Below are positions 1 through 7,368 of a DNA stretch of 9,733 nucleotides, piece after piece. The stretch's first letter is position 1. The number at the start of each line of letters is the position of its first letter. Made by a program: the position numbers and the translations under genes. The notes under the pieces are model-generated. The model made no database searches. It saw only the letters and a list, made by a program, of their open reading frames with translations, and was not told where the DNA came from. Origin of the DNA: Maribacter sp. (GTDB lineage: Bacteria > Bacteroidota > Bacteroidia > Flavobacteriales > Flavobacteriaceae); assembly GCA_018679695.1 (NCBI GenBank), contig JAHHKH010000125.1, positions 1-9,733 on the forward strand, in the 5' to 3' direction.

Positions 1-708
1 AAGGATTTTGGGAAAACGATAGTAGCTGTGGGGAAAACATTTCTAGGCACTCCCTATGTAGCCAAGACCCTTGAAATTGGGGAAATAGAGACCCTCGTTG
101 TTAATCTTCAAGGATTGGATTGTACCACTTATGTCGAAAATATCTTGGCTTTTAGTCTGCTTTTAAGGGAAGGGAAGTCCGATTTCGACGCCTTTACCAA
201 TAATTTGGAAACCATTCGGTATAAAAATGGAAAGCTCGATGGCTACGCATCCCGCCTACATTATTTTTCGGAATGGATAGCCAACAATGAGCAGAAGGGT
301 ATCTTAAAAGACATCACCGCGGAAATTGGGGGTGTCGAAATTAGAAAGGAGATTAATTTTATGAGTACACATCGTGATCTATATCCTTTTCTAAAGGATG
401 AAGCGAATTACGAAAAGATAAAGGCCTCCGAAAACTATTTGAACAACGAATCTATTTGCTATTTACCCCAAGATGAGATCGAAGCCAATGAACATTTAAT
501 TCAATCAGGGGATATTATTGCCTTGACGACTTCTATTGAAGGATTGGATATTACCCATACCGGAATCGCCTCAAGGGAAAAAGATGGTCGAATTCATCTG
601 CTACATGCCTCTTCTTCCGGTCAGGTCAAAATTTCAGAATTACCGTTGGTGGATTACCTTAAAAAGGTGAAAAAAAACACCGGTATTATGGTAGCAAGGA
701 CCATTTAA
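1..708 (+). CDS. DUF1460 (amidase-like, NlpC/P60-type fold) protein, 5' end outside window
   Basis: The frame is open from base 1 to the TAA at 706-708, giving 235 visible residues. A GTG at 28-30 could be read as a start, but the in-frame residues before it (KDFGKTIVAVGKTFLGTPYVA) continue the conserved N-terminal part of the family, so I treat the gene as cut by the window edge. The protein matches the DUF1460 family (PF07313, N-acetylmuramoyl-L-alanine-amidase-like). The motif GLDCTTYVEN carries the probable nucleophile Cys (codon 121-123), and THTGIAS carries a probable catalytic His (codon 556-558). Family knowledge suggests a cysteine hydrolase acting on cell-wall peptides, usually exported; any signal peptide would lie upstream and cannot be seen. 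It is not obviously linked to the heme genes. The family call is confident; the exact substrate is unknown. Confidence 0.85.
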   Translation, partial: KDFGKTIVAVGKTFLGTPYVAKTLEIGEIETLVVNLQGLDCTTYVENILAFSLLLREGKSDFDAFTNNLETIRYKNGKLDGYASRLHYFSEWIANNEQKGILKDITAEIGGVEIRKEINFMSTHRDLYPFLKDEANYEKIKASENYLNNESICYLPQDEIEANEHLIQSGDIIALTTSIEGLDITHTGIASREKDGRIHLLHASSSGQVKISELPLVDYLKKVKKNTGIMVARTI

Positions 709-916
709 ATGTCTAAAACTTCAATAAAGAACCAACCACTTGGTCTGTTGTAGAATTCCTTTATAGCTGTAAAATCAAATTTGGTGCATTTGCCCGATAT
801 TTGCTTTACTTCATCCTTTAACCTGCACAAAAGTGAAGAATTAAAGCAATTGGCTTACAAACTGGCCGGTTTAAAAGTAACAAAATCCAATAAAGCTGCG
901 AGTATTGGTAATTTGA
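709..916. other. Gap between convergent genes, no convincing gene
   Basis: This stretch separates the DUF1460 gene from the end of the minus-strand AraC gene. On the minus strand a frame is open from 854 down to a TAA at 705-707, which overlaps the DUF1460 stop. Its last residues read KEFYNRPSGWFFIEVLDI, which looks protein-like, but it has no ATG and an in-frame stop at 855-857, so at most it is the tail of a decayed gene. A weak 5-bp hairpin (ACCAA 731-735, TTGGT 740-744) is followed on the minus strand by a T-rich stretch and could be a poor terminator for the AraC gene. No strong terminator is visible for either gene. Confidence 0.4.
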
Positions 917-1807
917 TTAAGCATTGGATAATGACAGCACATATTTTTTGGGTGTTGTACCGTATTTCTTTTTAAAAGCTGCTATAAAATGGCTCGAAGT
1001 ACTATAACCTACTTTCAAGCCTACTTCGTTTACGTTGTTTTGACCGGTTTCCAATAACCTTCGGGCATGTTCCATCTTATAATCAAATAAAAAACTATAA
1101 ACCGAGTCTCCATAAATCTGTTTAAAGCCTTCCTTTAATTTCTTTAAACTAAGTCCTACTTGTTTGGCCAAATCCGGTAAGGAAGGTGGTTCGGCCATAT
1201 TTGAAATCATGATTTCCTTCGCCTGCCGAATTCGTTTTACATTGTCCTCGTCGACCAAAAATGGACATTGTTCCAAATCGGCATCCACACTTTTGTTGAA
1301 ATATAGCGATATTAGTTCGTAGACCTTTCCTTTTATATACAACTCCTTAATGGATGGATGCAGATTATAACTCATTATTTGGCTTAATACTACGGCAATT
1401 GCCGGGGAAACCCCTTCCTGGGAATAATACTTCTTTTCCTTATTCGCTGAACTGAGAAATGGAATATAATCTGCTTCTTTCGAAAATAAGGAATGAAATT
1501 TTCGTATGGTCATTACAATGGATACCATCCAGGAGTTGGGTGCCATTTCCATGTTCATAGGCAAGTCTACCTGTGTATTATATAAAAGCAGTGAATTTTC
1601 CTCGGATACTTCCAGTGCATACCTCCCCTCATTGAATATGAATTTGGCATGACCCTTTAGGCAAAAATGAAACTGAATGAATGTACTATCAATTTCTCGC
1701 GTAACCCTTTGATTTTCATTAGTGTCATTTCGTAATTTCAACACATAAAACCCGTCTTCGATCAAGACTTCCGTAAAAGAACCTAGAGCGACATTTTCTT
1801 TTTCCAT
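917..1807 (-). CDS. AraC-family transcriptional regulator
   Basis: The 296-residue protein has the usual two-part layout. An N-terminal beta-rich, cupin-like sensor region (about residues 40-100, with FIQFHFCLKGHAKFIF) is followed by a C-terminal AraC DNA-binding domain (about 190-292). The first helix-turn-helix lies around SLPDLAKQVGLSLKKLKEGF (209-228). The second is around VNEVGLKVGYSTSSHFIAAF (259-278), followed by the typical KKYGTTPKKY ending. The sensor half resembles PchR-like regulators, which respond to siderophores; that is a loose resemblance and the ligand is unknown. The ATG at 1807 is the first in frame after the control region, with no clear Shine-Dalgarno sequence. The gene is transcribed away from hemA and shares a 200-bp control region with it, so it probably controls the heme operon, itself, or both. 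Family assignment is firm; the heme link is inference. Confidence 0.9.
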   Translation of the reverse strand: MEKENVALGSFTEVLIEDGFYVLKLRNDTNENQRVTREIDSTFIQFHFCLKGHAKFIFNEGRYALEVSEENSLLLYNTQVDLPMNMEMAPNSWMVSIVMTIRKFHSLFSKEADYIPFLSSANKEKKYYSQEGVSPAIAVVLSQIMSYNLHPSIKELYIKGKVYELISLYFNKSVDADLEQCPFLVDEDNVKRIRQAKEIMISNMAEPPSLPDLAKQVGLSLKKLKEGFKQIYGDSVYSFLFDYKMEHARRLLETGQNNVNEVGLKVGYSTSSHFIAAFKKKYGTTPKKYVLSLSNA

Positions 1808-1829
1808 AGGAAATAATTAATTCATTTTA

Positions 1830-1848
1830 ATTTAGATATATTCTAAAT
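1830..1848. repeat. Perfect inverted repeat upstream of the AraC gene
   Basis: Seven-base arms ATTTAGA (1830-1836) and TCTAAAT (1842-1848) flank a TATAT centre. The element lies 23 bases before the AraC-gene start codon, where it would overlap or follow the promoter, so autoregulation by binding here is possible. It is all A/T-rich apart from one G/C pair per arm, so chance is a real alternative. Confidence 0.4.
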
Positions 1849-1879
1849 AACAATTGTAACGCCTCTTTAAAACACCTAA

Positions 1880-1904
1880 TAAATCGTGGATTGACCACAA
1901 TTTA
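1880..1904. promoter_or_regulatory. Candidate operator: 25-bp interrupted dyad
   Basis: The left arm TAAATCGTGG (1880-1889) and right arm CCACAATTTA (1895-1904) pair at 9 of 10 positions around the centre ATTGA; the only mismatch is C1885/A1899. The element lies 72 bases from the AraC start and 103 bases from the hemA start, inside the divergent control region. Its size and symmetry fit a site for a dimeric regulator. AraC proteins more often use direct repeats, so a different regulator is equally possible. The symmetry is seen directly; the role is inferred. Confidence 0.5.
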
Positions 1905-1980
1905 CAACGAAATAGGTTCAAAATCACTTATTTCGATATTAATTGTTCCTCTAGCGTTATTTTTATTCATTTGATGCATA

Positions 1981-1988
1981 TATTTTTG
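1981..1988 (+). promoter_or_regulatory. Probable -7 box of the hemA promoter
   Basis: TATTTTTG matches the Bacteroidetes consensus TAnnTTTG exactly and ends 19 bases before the hemA ATG, leaving room for a very short leader. No good TTTG -33 element stands at the expected spacing (the bases around 1957-1962 are T-rich only), so the promoter may need an activator. The AraC-type protein would be the natural candidate. Confidence 0.5.
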
Positions 1989-2007
1989 TGTCCGTTCTAG
2001 CGGATTT

Positions 2008-3264
2008 ATGAAAGCGTATCACATATCCAAACATAATTCTTTTTATACTATTGGTCTGAACTACAAGAAGGCCGATGCCGTTATTCGTGGTAATTTCAGT
2101 CTTGATGATAGGGCAATGAACAACCTGTTGGTACAGGCCAAGGCTCAGGATTTAGACGGACTTTTAGTTACCTCGACCTGTAACCGAACCGAATTGCATG
2201 GTTTTGCACAGCATCCTTTTCAATTGATAAAATTACTTTGTGATAATACACGAGGAACTTTGGAGGAATTTCAAGAAGTGGCTTATGTATACAAGAACAG
2301 CGATGCCATTTCCCATTTGTTTCGGGTCGGCACCGGATTGGATAGCCAAATATTGGGTGATTTTGAGATAATCAGTCAATTAAAACAAAGTTTCAATCGT
2401 TCAAAAAAGCACGATATTGCCAATCCGTTCATTGAACGTTTGACCAATTCTGTAATACAGGCCAGTAAACGCATAAAAAACGAAACTGAGATCTCCTCGG
2501 GCGCGACTTCCGTTGCATTTGCTTCGGTACAATACATCTTGAACAATGTAGCGGATATCTCAAACAAGAATATTTTACTCTTTGGAACGGGTAAAATTGG
2601 AAGGAACACCTGTGAAAACCTTATAAAGCATACCAATAATACCCATATAACCTTAATAAACCGAACCAAGGACAGGGCTGAAAAAATTGCCGGAAAGTTC
2701 AATTTATTAGTAAAGGATTACGGCGATCTGCAGACCGAGATACGAAATTCCGACGTCTTGATCGTAGCAACTGGTGCACAATCCCCTACAATATCAAAAG
2801 AGTTGATTTACCCAAAAAAACCATTGTTGATTTTAGATTTATCGGTCCCCAAGAACGTTGCTGATGACGTATCGGAAGTTGAAGCTGTCACGATTATTCA
2901 CCTTGATCATTTATCCCAAATGACCGACGACACCTTGGAACGGAGAAAACAGTTTATTCCTCAGGCAGAGCAGATTATCGAGGAAATAAAAACTGAGTTT
3001 GTCCAATGGCTCGAAACCCGTAAATTCGCACCCGTCATTCAGGCCTTGAAGAAGAAGTTGAAGACCATGAAAGAGGAAGAACTCAATTATCAATCTAAAA
3101 AATTATCCAACTTCAATCCTGAACAAGCAGATATTATTTCTGACCGTATCATTCAAAAAATTACCAAACAGTTTGCCAATCACCTGAAGGGTGCAAACGG
3201 CGATGCTGATGAGAGTTTAGAACTTATCCAGAAAGTTTTTCAGCTAGAAGCAAAATCCCAATGA
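2008..3264 (+). CDS. hemA: Glutamyl-tRNA reductase
   Basis: This enzyme catalyses the first committed step of tetrapyrrole synthesis by the C5 route: NADPH-dependent reduction of glutamyl-tRNA(Glu) to glutamate-1-semialdehyde in the cytoplasm. The 418-residue length is normal for the family. The catalytic Cys is C58 in VTSTCNRTELHG. The second family signature is GTGLDSQILGDFEI (108-121). The NADPH-binding Rossmann domain starts around residue 188 with ILLFGTGKIGRN (glycines 193, 195 and 198). The C-terminal helical dimerisation domain covers about 310-418. The ATG at 2008 is chosen because the family N-terminus (FYTIGLNYKKADAVIRG) follows within a dozen residues and the promoter box lies just upstream. 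The stop overlaps the hemC start by four bases (ATGA), so the two are translationally coupled. The partner aminomutase gene hemL is not in this window. Confidence 0.97.
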   Translation: MKAYHISKHNSFYTIGLNYKKADAVIRGNFSLDDRAMNNLLVQAKAQDLDGLLVTSTCNRTELHGFAQHPFQLIKLLCDNTRGTLEEFQEVAYVYKNSDAISHLFRVGTGLDSQILGDFEIISQLKQSFNRSKKHDIANPFIERLTNSVIQASKRIKNETEISSGATSVAFASVQYILNNVADISNKNILLFGTGKIGRNTCENLIKHTNNTHITLINRTKDRAEKIAGKFNLLVKDYGDLQTEIRNSDVLIVATGAQSPTISKELIYPKKPLLILDLSVPKNVADDVSEVEAVTIIHLDHLSQMTDDTLERRKQFIPQAEQIIEEIKTEFVQWLETRKFAPVIQALKKKLKTMKEEELNYQSKKLSNFNPEQADIISDRIIQKITKQFANHLKGANGDADESLELIQKVFQLEAKSQ

Positions 3265-4841
3265 ACAAGATTATAAGAATTGGTACCCGCGATAGCGAAT
3301 TGGCGTTATGGCAAGCGAATACCGTTAAGAACAAACTTGAAGCATTGGGCTACCAGACCGCTGTGGTCCCTGTAAAATCTACTGGCGATTTGGTTTTGGA
3401 CAAACCCCTTTATGAACTGGGAATTACAGGAATATTTACAAAGACCCTGGATGTGGCCATGCTTAATGGCGAGATAGATATTGCCGTGCATTCCATGAAA
3501 GATGTTCCAACGGCCTTACCACAAGGTATTGTCCAAGCTGCTGTTCTGGAACGCGCCAATTACCTCGATATCCTTGCTTATAATGACAATGAGGAGTTTT
3601 TGAGCAGTAGGGATGCCACAATCGCCACAGGAAGTCTACGCAGAAAGGCCCAATGGTTACATCGATATCCTACCCATACGGTTGTAGACCTACGTGGAAA
3701 TGTGAACAGTCGCATGCAAAAGCTGAAAGACAATAACTGGAACGGTGCCATTTTTGCTGCTGCCGGCCTTGATCGTATTGGTTTGGAACATGAAAATACG
3801 ATTGGCCTCACCTGGATGGTTCCTGCACCGGCACAAGGGGCTATAATGATAAGCGCTATGGAGAATGATCATTACACCCTCGAAGCCTGTGCAGCACTGA
3901 ATCACGTACCTACCGAAATATGTACCAAACTTGAACGCGAATTTTTACGTCTTTTGGAAGGTGGTTGTACAGCCCCAATCGGTGCTTTGGCTTATATCGA
4001 CAATAAAGAGGAAGTCCACCTAAAAGGGGTACTATTATCGCTTGACGGCACCAAAATATTGGAAGCTGAATTTACGGCGCCGCTGGGCAAACATGAACAT
4101 CTTGGTCGCGATTGTGCCAACAGTATCCTAAGTCGAGGCGGAAAACGTCTAATGATGGACATTCAGGGCATTAGTCATGAAACCGATATATTTTCAACAA
4201 AAAAATTTACACAAGAGCAGCGACTTAAATTTCGCGATGGTATTCAAATAGATTCAGAGGACTTTATAAAAACGAGTCCGAATAGGATTCCAGTAAAGGT
4301 TTTGAAAACTGAAATGCAAAACGTTGTCATTACAAGTAAGAATGCTGTTGAAGCCTTATTGACCAATGTAAGTGCAGATGAACTACAATTCAAGAATATC
4401 TATTGTGTAGGGCGACGAACCAAGCGAATGATTGAAAAGCGAATTGGCCCTGTGAAGCATTTTGAAAAGAATGCCAAAAAATTAGCGGAGCACATAGTGG
4501 ACTATTTAGAGGGTACCGAAGTGACTTATTTCTCAAGTAACATCCGTATGGACGATCTACCCGATCTCTTAACTGAAAATAATATTACGGTCAATGAAAT
4601 CGAAGCCTATAAAACGAAGTTTACACCGGTAAATGTTGATAAAAATGTAAAGGGTGTATTATTTTTCAGCCCCTCTACCGTTGAAAGCTATTTGCAATTG
4701 AACAAACCCGATAAAATAGCCTATTGCATAGGGGAAAGTACCGCAAAGGTTGCAAGGGTACACTTTGATGACGTAAGAGTTGCCAAAATACCTGTGGTTG
4801 AGAGTGTCATTGATTTGGTAAATAACGATTATAAAAAATAA
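3261..4841 (+). CDS. hemC: Hydroxymethylbilane synthase fused to a uroporphyrinogen-III synthase domain
   Basis: This is a 526-residue two-domain protein; a plain HemC is about 310. Residues 1 to about 300 are porphobilinogen deaminase: RIGTRDSELALWQA near the N-terminus, the catalytic Asp D81 in DIAVHSMKD, the substrate-binding SLRRKAQW and DLRGNVNSRM segments, and C236 in LEGGCTAPIG, which anchors the dipyrromethane cofactor. From about residue 310 the sequence resembles HemD: an IFSTKKFTQEQ-type start, VVITSKNAVEALL, FFSPSTVESYL (about 467-477) and YCIGESTA (488-495). Together these halves should polymerise four porphobilinogen units and close the ring to uroporphyrinogen III. HemD is poorly conserved in general, so the second half is assigned with less certainty than the first. 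The start overlaps the hemA stop. No separate hemD gene lies in the window, which fits the fusion. Confidence 0.94.
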   Translation: MNKIIRIGTRDSELALWQANTVKNKLEALGYQTAVVPVKSTGDLVLDKPLYELGITGIFTKTLDVAMLNGEIDIAVHSMKDVPTALPQGIVQAAVLERANYLDILAYNDNEEFLSSRDATIATGSLRRKAQWLHRYPTHTVVDLRGNVNSRMQKLKDNNWNGAIFAAAGLDRIGLEHENTIGLTWMVPAPAQGAIMISAMENDHYTLEACAALNHVPTEICTKLEREFLRLLEGGCTAPIGALAYIDNKEEVHLKGVLLSLDGTKILEAEFTAPLGKHEHLGRDCANSILSRGGKRLMMDIQGISHETDIFSTKKFTQEQRLKFRDGIQIDSEDFIKTSPNRIPVKVLKTEMQNVVITSKNAVEALLTNVSADELQFKNIYCVGRRTKRMIEKRIGPVKHFEKNAKKLAEHIVDYLEGTEVTYFSSNIRMDDLPDLLTENNITVNEIEAYKTKFTPVNVDKNVKGVLFFSPSTVESYLQLNKPDKIAYCIGESTAKVARVHFDDVRVAKIPVVESVIDLVNNDYKK

Positions 4842-4879
4842 AATTCAATTGCTGAATAAACAGAAAATACATTCTTAGT

Positions 4880-5920
4880 ATGAGCATTAAAAACGACTTA
4901 TTTTTAAGGGCCTTAAGGGGTGAGATCGTTGACAGACCCCCGGTTTGGATGATGCGTCAGGCAGGAAGATACTTGCCTGAGTTCATGGAAATTCGTAAGA
5001 AATATGATTTTTTTACCCGCTGCCAGACCCCCGAGCTTGCGTCTGAAATTACCGTACAGCCCATTCGTAGGTATGGCATGGATGCGGCAATATTGTTCAG
5101 CGATATTCTTGTAATACCCCAAGCGATGAACATTGAAGTGCAAATGAAACCCAATTTTGGGCCTTATTTGCCGAATCCCGTTCAAACTCAAGAGGCCGTG
5201 GATGAAGTAATTGTTCCGGATGTGGAAATAGAGTTGGATTACGTGATGCAAGCCATTAAAATGACCAAGGAGAAATTGAATGATGAGATACCGCTGATTG
5301 GGTTTGCTGGTTCGCCCTGGACCATTCTTTGCTATTGCGTACAAGGGCAAGGCAGCAAGACATTTGATAAGGCCAAGGAGTTTTGTTTCACCCAACCTAC
5401 TGCAGCACATCAATTATTACAAAAGATTACCGATACAACCATTGCCTATTTAAAGACTAAAGTCAATGCCGGTGTTAATGCAGTGCAAATATTTGATTCA
5501 TGGGGCGGAATGCTCTCACCAACCGATTATCAGGAGTTTTCCTGGAAATACATTCAGCAGATCATCGATGCTTTAAAAGATGAAACCCCGGTTATCGTTT
5601 TCGGGAAAGGATGTTGGTTCGCTTTGGGCGATATGGCGAAATCAGGAGCAGCTGCACTCGGGGTCGACTGGACATGCTCCGCCAAAAACGCCAGGTATTT
5701 AACAGGTGGGAACATTACCTTACAAGGGAACTTTGACCCAGCGCGATTGCTTTCACCTCCAGGTGATATTAAAAAAATGGTTACCCAAATGATCAAGGAT
5801 TTTGGCAAGGACAGGTACATCGTAAACCTTGGCCATGGGATATTACCCAACATTCCTTTGGAGAATGCAAAGGCATTTATAGACGCCGTCAAGGAATACA
5901 ACACACCACTATATATATAA
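4880..5920 (+). CDS. hemE: Uroporphyrinogen decarboxylase
   Basis: It removes the four acetate carboxyls of uroporphyrinogen III to give coproporphyrinogen III, in the cytoplasm and without a cofactor. The 346-residue length is typical. The first family signature, RPPVWMMRQAGRYLPEF (19-35), holds the substrate-binding arginines R26 and R30. The catalytic Asp is D75 in ILFSDILV. The second signature is GFAGSPWTILCYCVQGQGSK. The conserved NLGHGILPNIP near the C-terminus carries the active-site His. The gene follows hemC after 38 bases that show neither a terminator nor a clear promoter, so it is probably cotranscribed. Nothing in it looks truncated or unusual. Confidence 0.97.
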   Translation: MSIKNDLFLRALRGEIVDRPPVWMMRQAGRYLPEFMEIRKKYDFFTRCQTPELASEITVQPIRRYGMDAAILFSDILVIPQAMNIEVQMKPNFGPYLPNPVQTQEAVDEVIVPDVEIELDYVMQAIKMTKEKLNDEIPLIGFAGSPWTILCYCVQGQGSKTFDKAKEFCFTQPTAAHQLLQKITDTTIAYLKTKVNAGVNAVQIFDSWGGMLSPTDYQEFSWKYIQQIIDALKDETPVIVFGKGCWFALGDMAKSGAAALGVDWTCSAKNARYLTGGNITLQGNFDPARLLSPPGDIKKMVTQMIKDFGKDRYIVNLGHGILPNIPLENAKAFIDAVKEYNTPLYI

Positions 5921-5935
5921 ATACCAAACGGTTTT

Positions 5936-6469
5936 ATGCATCTTGATTTTAAGAACTACTTTGTAGAACCTATTGCGGAGCATGATGCTTGGAAGCTTTG
6001 TAATTTCATTGTGGCCAATTCAGAAAGGTTGAAACGCTACTTTCCCATAACCTTGGAACATAATCTGAATCCCGATCTATCACGTTATTTCGTTGGGAGA
6101 AAAATAAAACAATTCAATGCCAAAGAAGAATTCTTGTTCAAACTAAAAGAAAAAAAGGACCGTACAATTATAGGTCTTGTTTACATTAAGGAACTTCATT
6201 GGGACAAAAAACAGGCAGAACTCGCTTATTGTATCGGTTATCAATTTGAGGGTTTGGGCATGGCAACAGAAACCGTCAAGGCATTATCAAAGTATGCATT
6301 TGAAACCTTGGAACTTAAAACCTTGCAAATCATCGTACATAAAAAGAACCCTGGTAGTATTAAAGTGGCCGAAAAATGCGGTTTTACCTGGAAAGGAACA
6401 CTGTTAAAAGAGCATACGCCTCCAGGTGAAGAGGCATTGGATATGGAACTCTATGAATTGTACGCATGA
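5936..6469 (+). CDS. GNAT-family N-acetyltransferase (RimJ/RimL-like)
   Basis: The 177-residue protein has the single-domain GNAT layout. The acetyl-CoA pyrophosphate-binding motif A is GYQFEGLGMATETV (101-114), of the pattern Q/R-x-x-G-x-G/A, preceded by the strand AELAYCIG. The later motif NPGSIKVAEKCGF (138-150) is the usual asparagine-containing helix, followed by a final beta strand with LDMELYELY. It resembles the RimJ/RimL branch, which acetylates protein N-termini or small amines; the substrate cannot be told from sequence. It sits between hemE (15-base gap) and hemF (four-base ATGA overlap), so it is cotranscribed and translationally coupled with heme enzymes. A role in modifying a heme enzyme or precursor is possible but unsupported. 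Family call firm, function open. Confidence 0.88.
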   Translation: MHLDFKNYFVEPIAEHDAWKLCNFIVANSERLKRYFPITLEHNLNPDLSRYFVGRKIKQFNAKEEFLFKLKEKKDRTIIGLVYIKELHWDKKQAELAYCIGYQFEGLGMATETVKALSKYAFETLELKTLQIIVHKKNPGSIKVAEKCGFTWKGTLLKEHTPPGEEALDMELYELYA

Positions 6470-7368
6470 AAGATAAATTCTACGAATATATTCTAAATCT
6501 TCAAGATCGTATAACTTCAAAATTGGAGGCAATTGATGGTACGGCCAAATTTCGAGAAGATCTTTGGAAACGGGCCGAAGGTGGGGGTGGTCGTACGCGG
6601 GTTATTGAAAACGGTGCCGTTTTCGAGAAGGGCGGAGTGAATATTTCAGCCGTTCATGGGGCCTTACCCAAGAGCATGCAAAACTACTTCGGGGTAAAAG
6701 ACGCGGACTTCTTTGCATGTGGACTTAGCTTGGTACTGCATCCCAAAAGCCCAATGATTCCTACCGTTCACGCTAATTGGCGCTATTTTGAAATGTATGA
6801 TGAACAAGGTAAGATCGTTGACCAATGGTTCGGAGGTGGGCAAGATTTAACACCCTACTATCTGTTTGATGAAGATGCCGCCCATTTTCACACAGTTTGT
6901 AAAAAGGCCTGCGACAAATACGATTCAGATTTTTACCCAACCTATAAAAAGAAATGCGACGACTATTTTTGGAATACCCATAGAAATGAAGCACGTGGCG
7001 TAGGCGGCCTCTTTTTCGACTATTGCAAGGCCACAGGAAAAAAGAGTATGCACAATTGGTACGATTTTGTTACCGAGGTAGGCGATAGCTTCCTTGAAGC
7101 CTATGTGCCCATAGTTGAAAAAAGAAAAAATATTTCGTTCAACGAAGAACAGCGGGCTTGGCAGGAAATTAGAAGGGGACGTTATGTTGAATTCAATTTG
7201 GTACACGACAAGGGGACATTATTCGGCCTTAAGACCAATGGCCGTATCGAAAGTATCTTAATGAGCCTTCCCCCTCATGTGCAATGGCGGTATGACCATC
7301 ACCCCGAGAAGGGAAGTGAGGAAGAACGTCTTTTACATATTCTAAAAAAACCTAAAGATTGGGCATAG
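6466..7368 (+). CDS. hemF: Coproporphyrinogen III oxidase, oxygen-dependent
   Basis: It oxidatively decarboxylates two propionates of coproporphyrinogen III to vinyls, forming protoporphyrinogen IX with O2 as oxidant. The 300-residue length is usual for bacterial HemF. Visible signatures are VHANWRYFEM (101-110), WFGGGQDLTPYYLF (121-134), the family hallmark ARGVGGLFFDY (176-186), RRGRYVEFNLVHDKGT (236-251) and GRIESILMSLPP (259-270). The ATG overlaps the GNAT stop by four bases. Presence of HemF rather than only the oxygen-independent HemN points to aerobic heme synthesis by the protoporphyrin branch; this window cannot show whether HemN also exists in the genome. The stop codon directly abuts the start of the lipoprotein gene. 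Confidence 0.97.
   Translation: MKDKFYEYILNLQDRITSKLEAIDGTAKFREDLWKRAEGGGGRTRVIENGAVFEKGGVNISAVHGALPKSMQNYFGVKDADFFACGLSLVLHPKSPMIPTVHANWRYFEMYDEQGKIVDQWFGGGQDLTPYYLFDEDAAHFHTVCKKACDKYDSDFYPTYKKKCDDYFWNTHRNEARGVGGLFFDYCKATGKKSMHNWYDFVTEVGDSFLEAYVPIVEKRKNISFNEEQRAWQEIRRGRYVEFNLVHDKGTLFGLKTNGRIESILMSLPPHVQWRYDHHPEKGSEEERLLHILKKPKDWA

Larger units (their letters stand above)
1808..2007. promoter_or_regulatory. Divergent AraC / hemA control region
   Basis: This AT-rich 200-bp gap between two divergent start codons must hold both promoters. It contains an interrupted 25-bp dyad (1880-1904), a 19-bp dyad near the AraC start (1829-1848 region), a TAnnTTTG box before hemA (1981-1988), and two copies of TCTAGCG (1950-1956 and 1996-2002). 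No open reading frame of note lies in it. Confidence 0.75.

Noticed and set aside
28..30. GTG as the true start of the first gene
   Set aside because: The frame continues to the window edge and the residues before the GTG look like part of the conserved domain, so the gene is more likely cut.
728..750. Hairpin ACCAA-CCAC-TTGGT as a terminator
   Set aside because: Only five pairs and only a loosely T-rich tail on the minus strand; too weak to call.
781..975. Plus-strand 64-codon frame starting with TTG
   Set aside because: It runs into the 3' end of the AraC gene by 59 bases on the opposite strand, has a weak start and resembles no known family.
2376..2702. Minus-strand 108-codon open frame inside hemA
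   Set aside because: It is opposite conserved HemA catalytic and Rossmann segments and has no recognisable features.
4913..5413. Long minus-strand open frame (166 codons) inside hemE
   Set aside because: It lies wholly opposite a well-conserved hemE; its translation shows no family motif, so it is a shadow of hemE codon use.
5554..5904. Minus-strand 116-codon open frame inside hemE
   Set aside because: Antisense to the conserved hemE 3' half, with no supporting motif or start signal.
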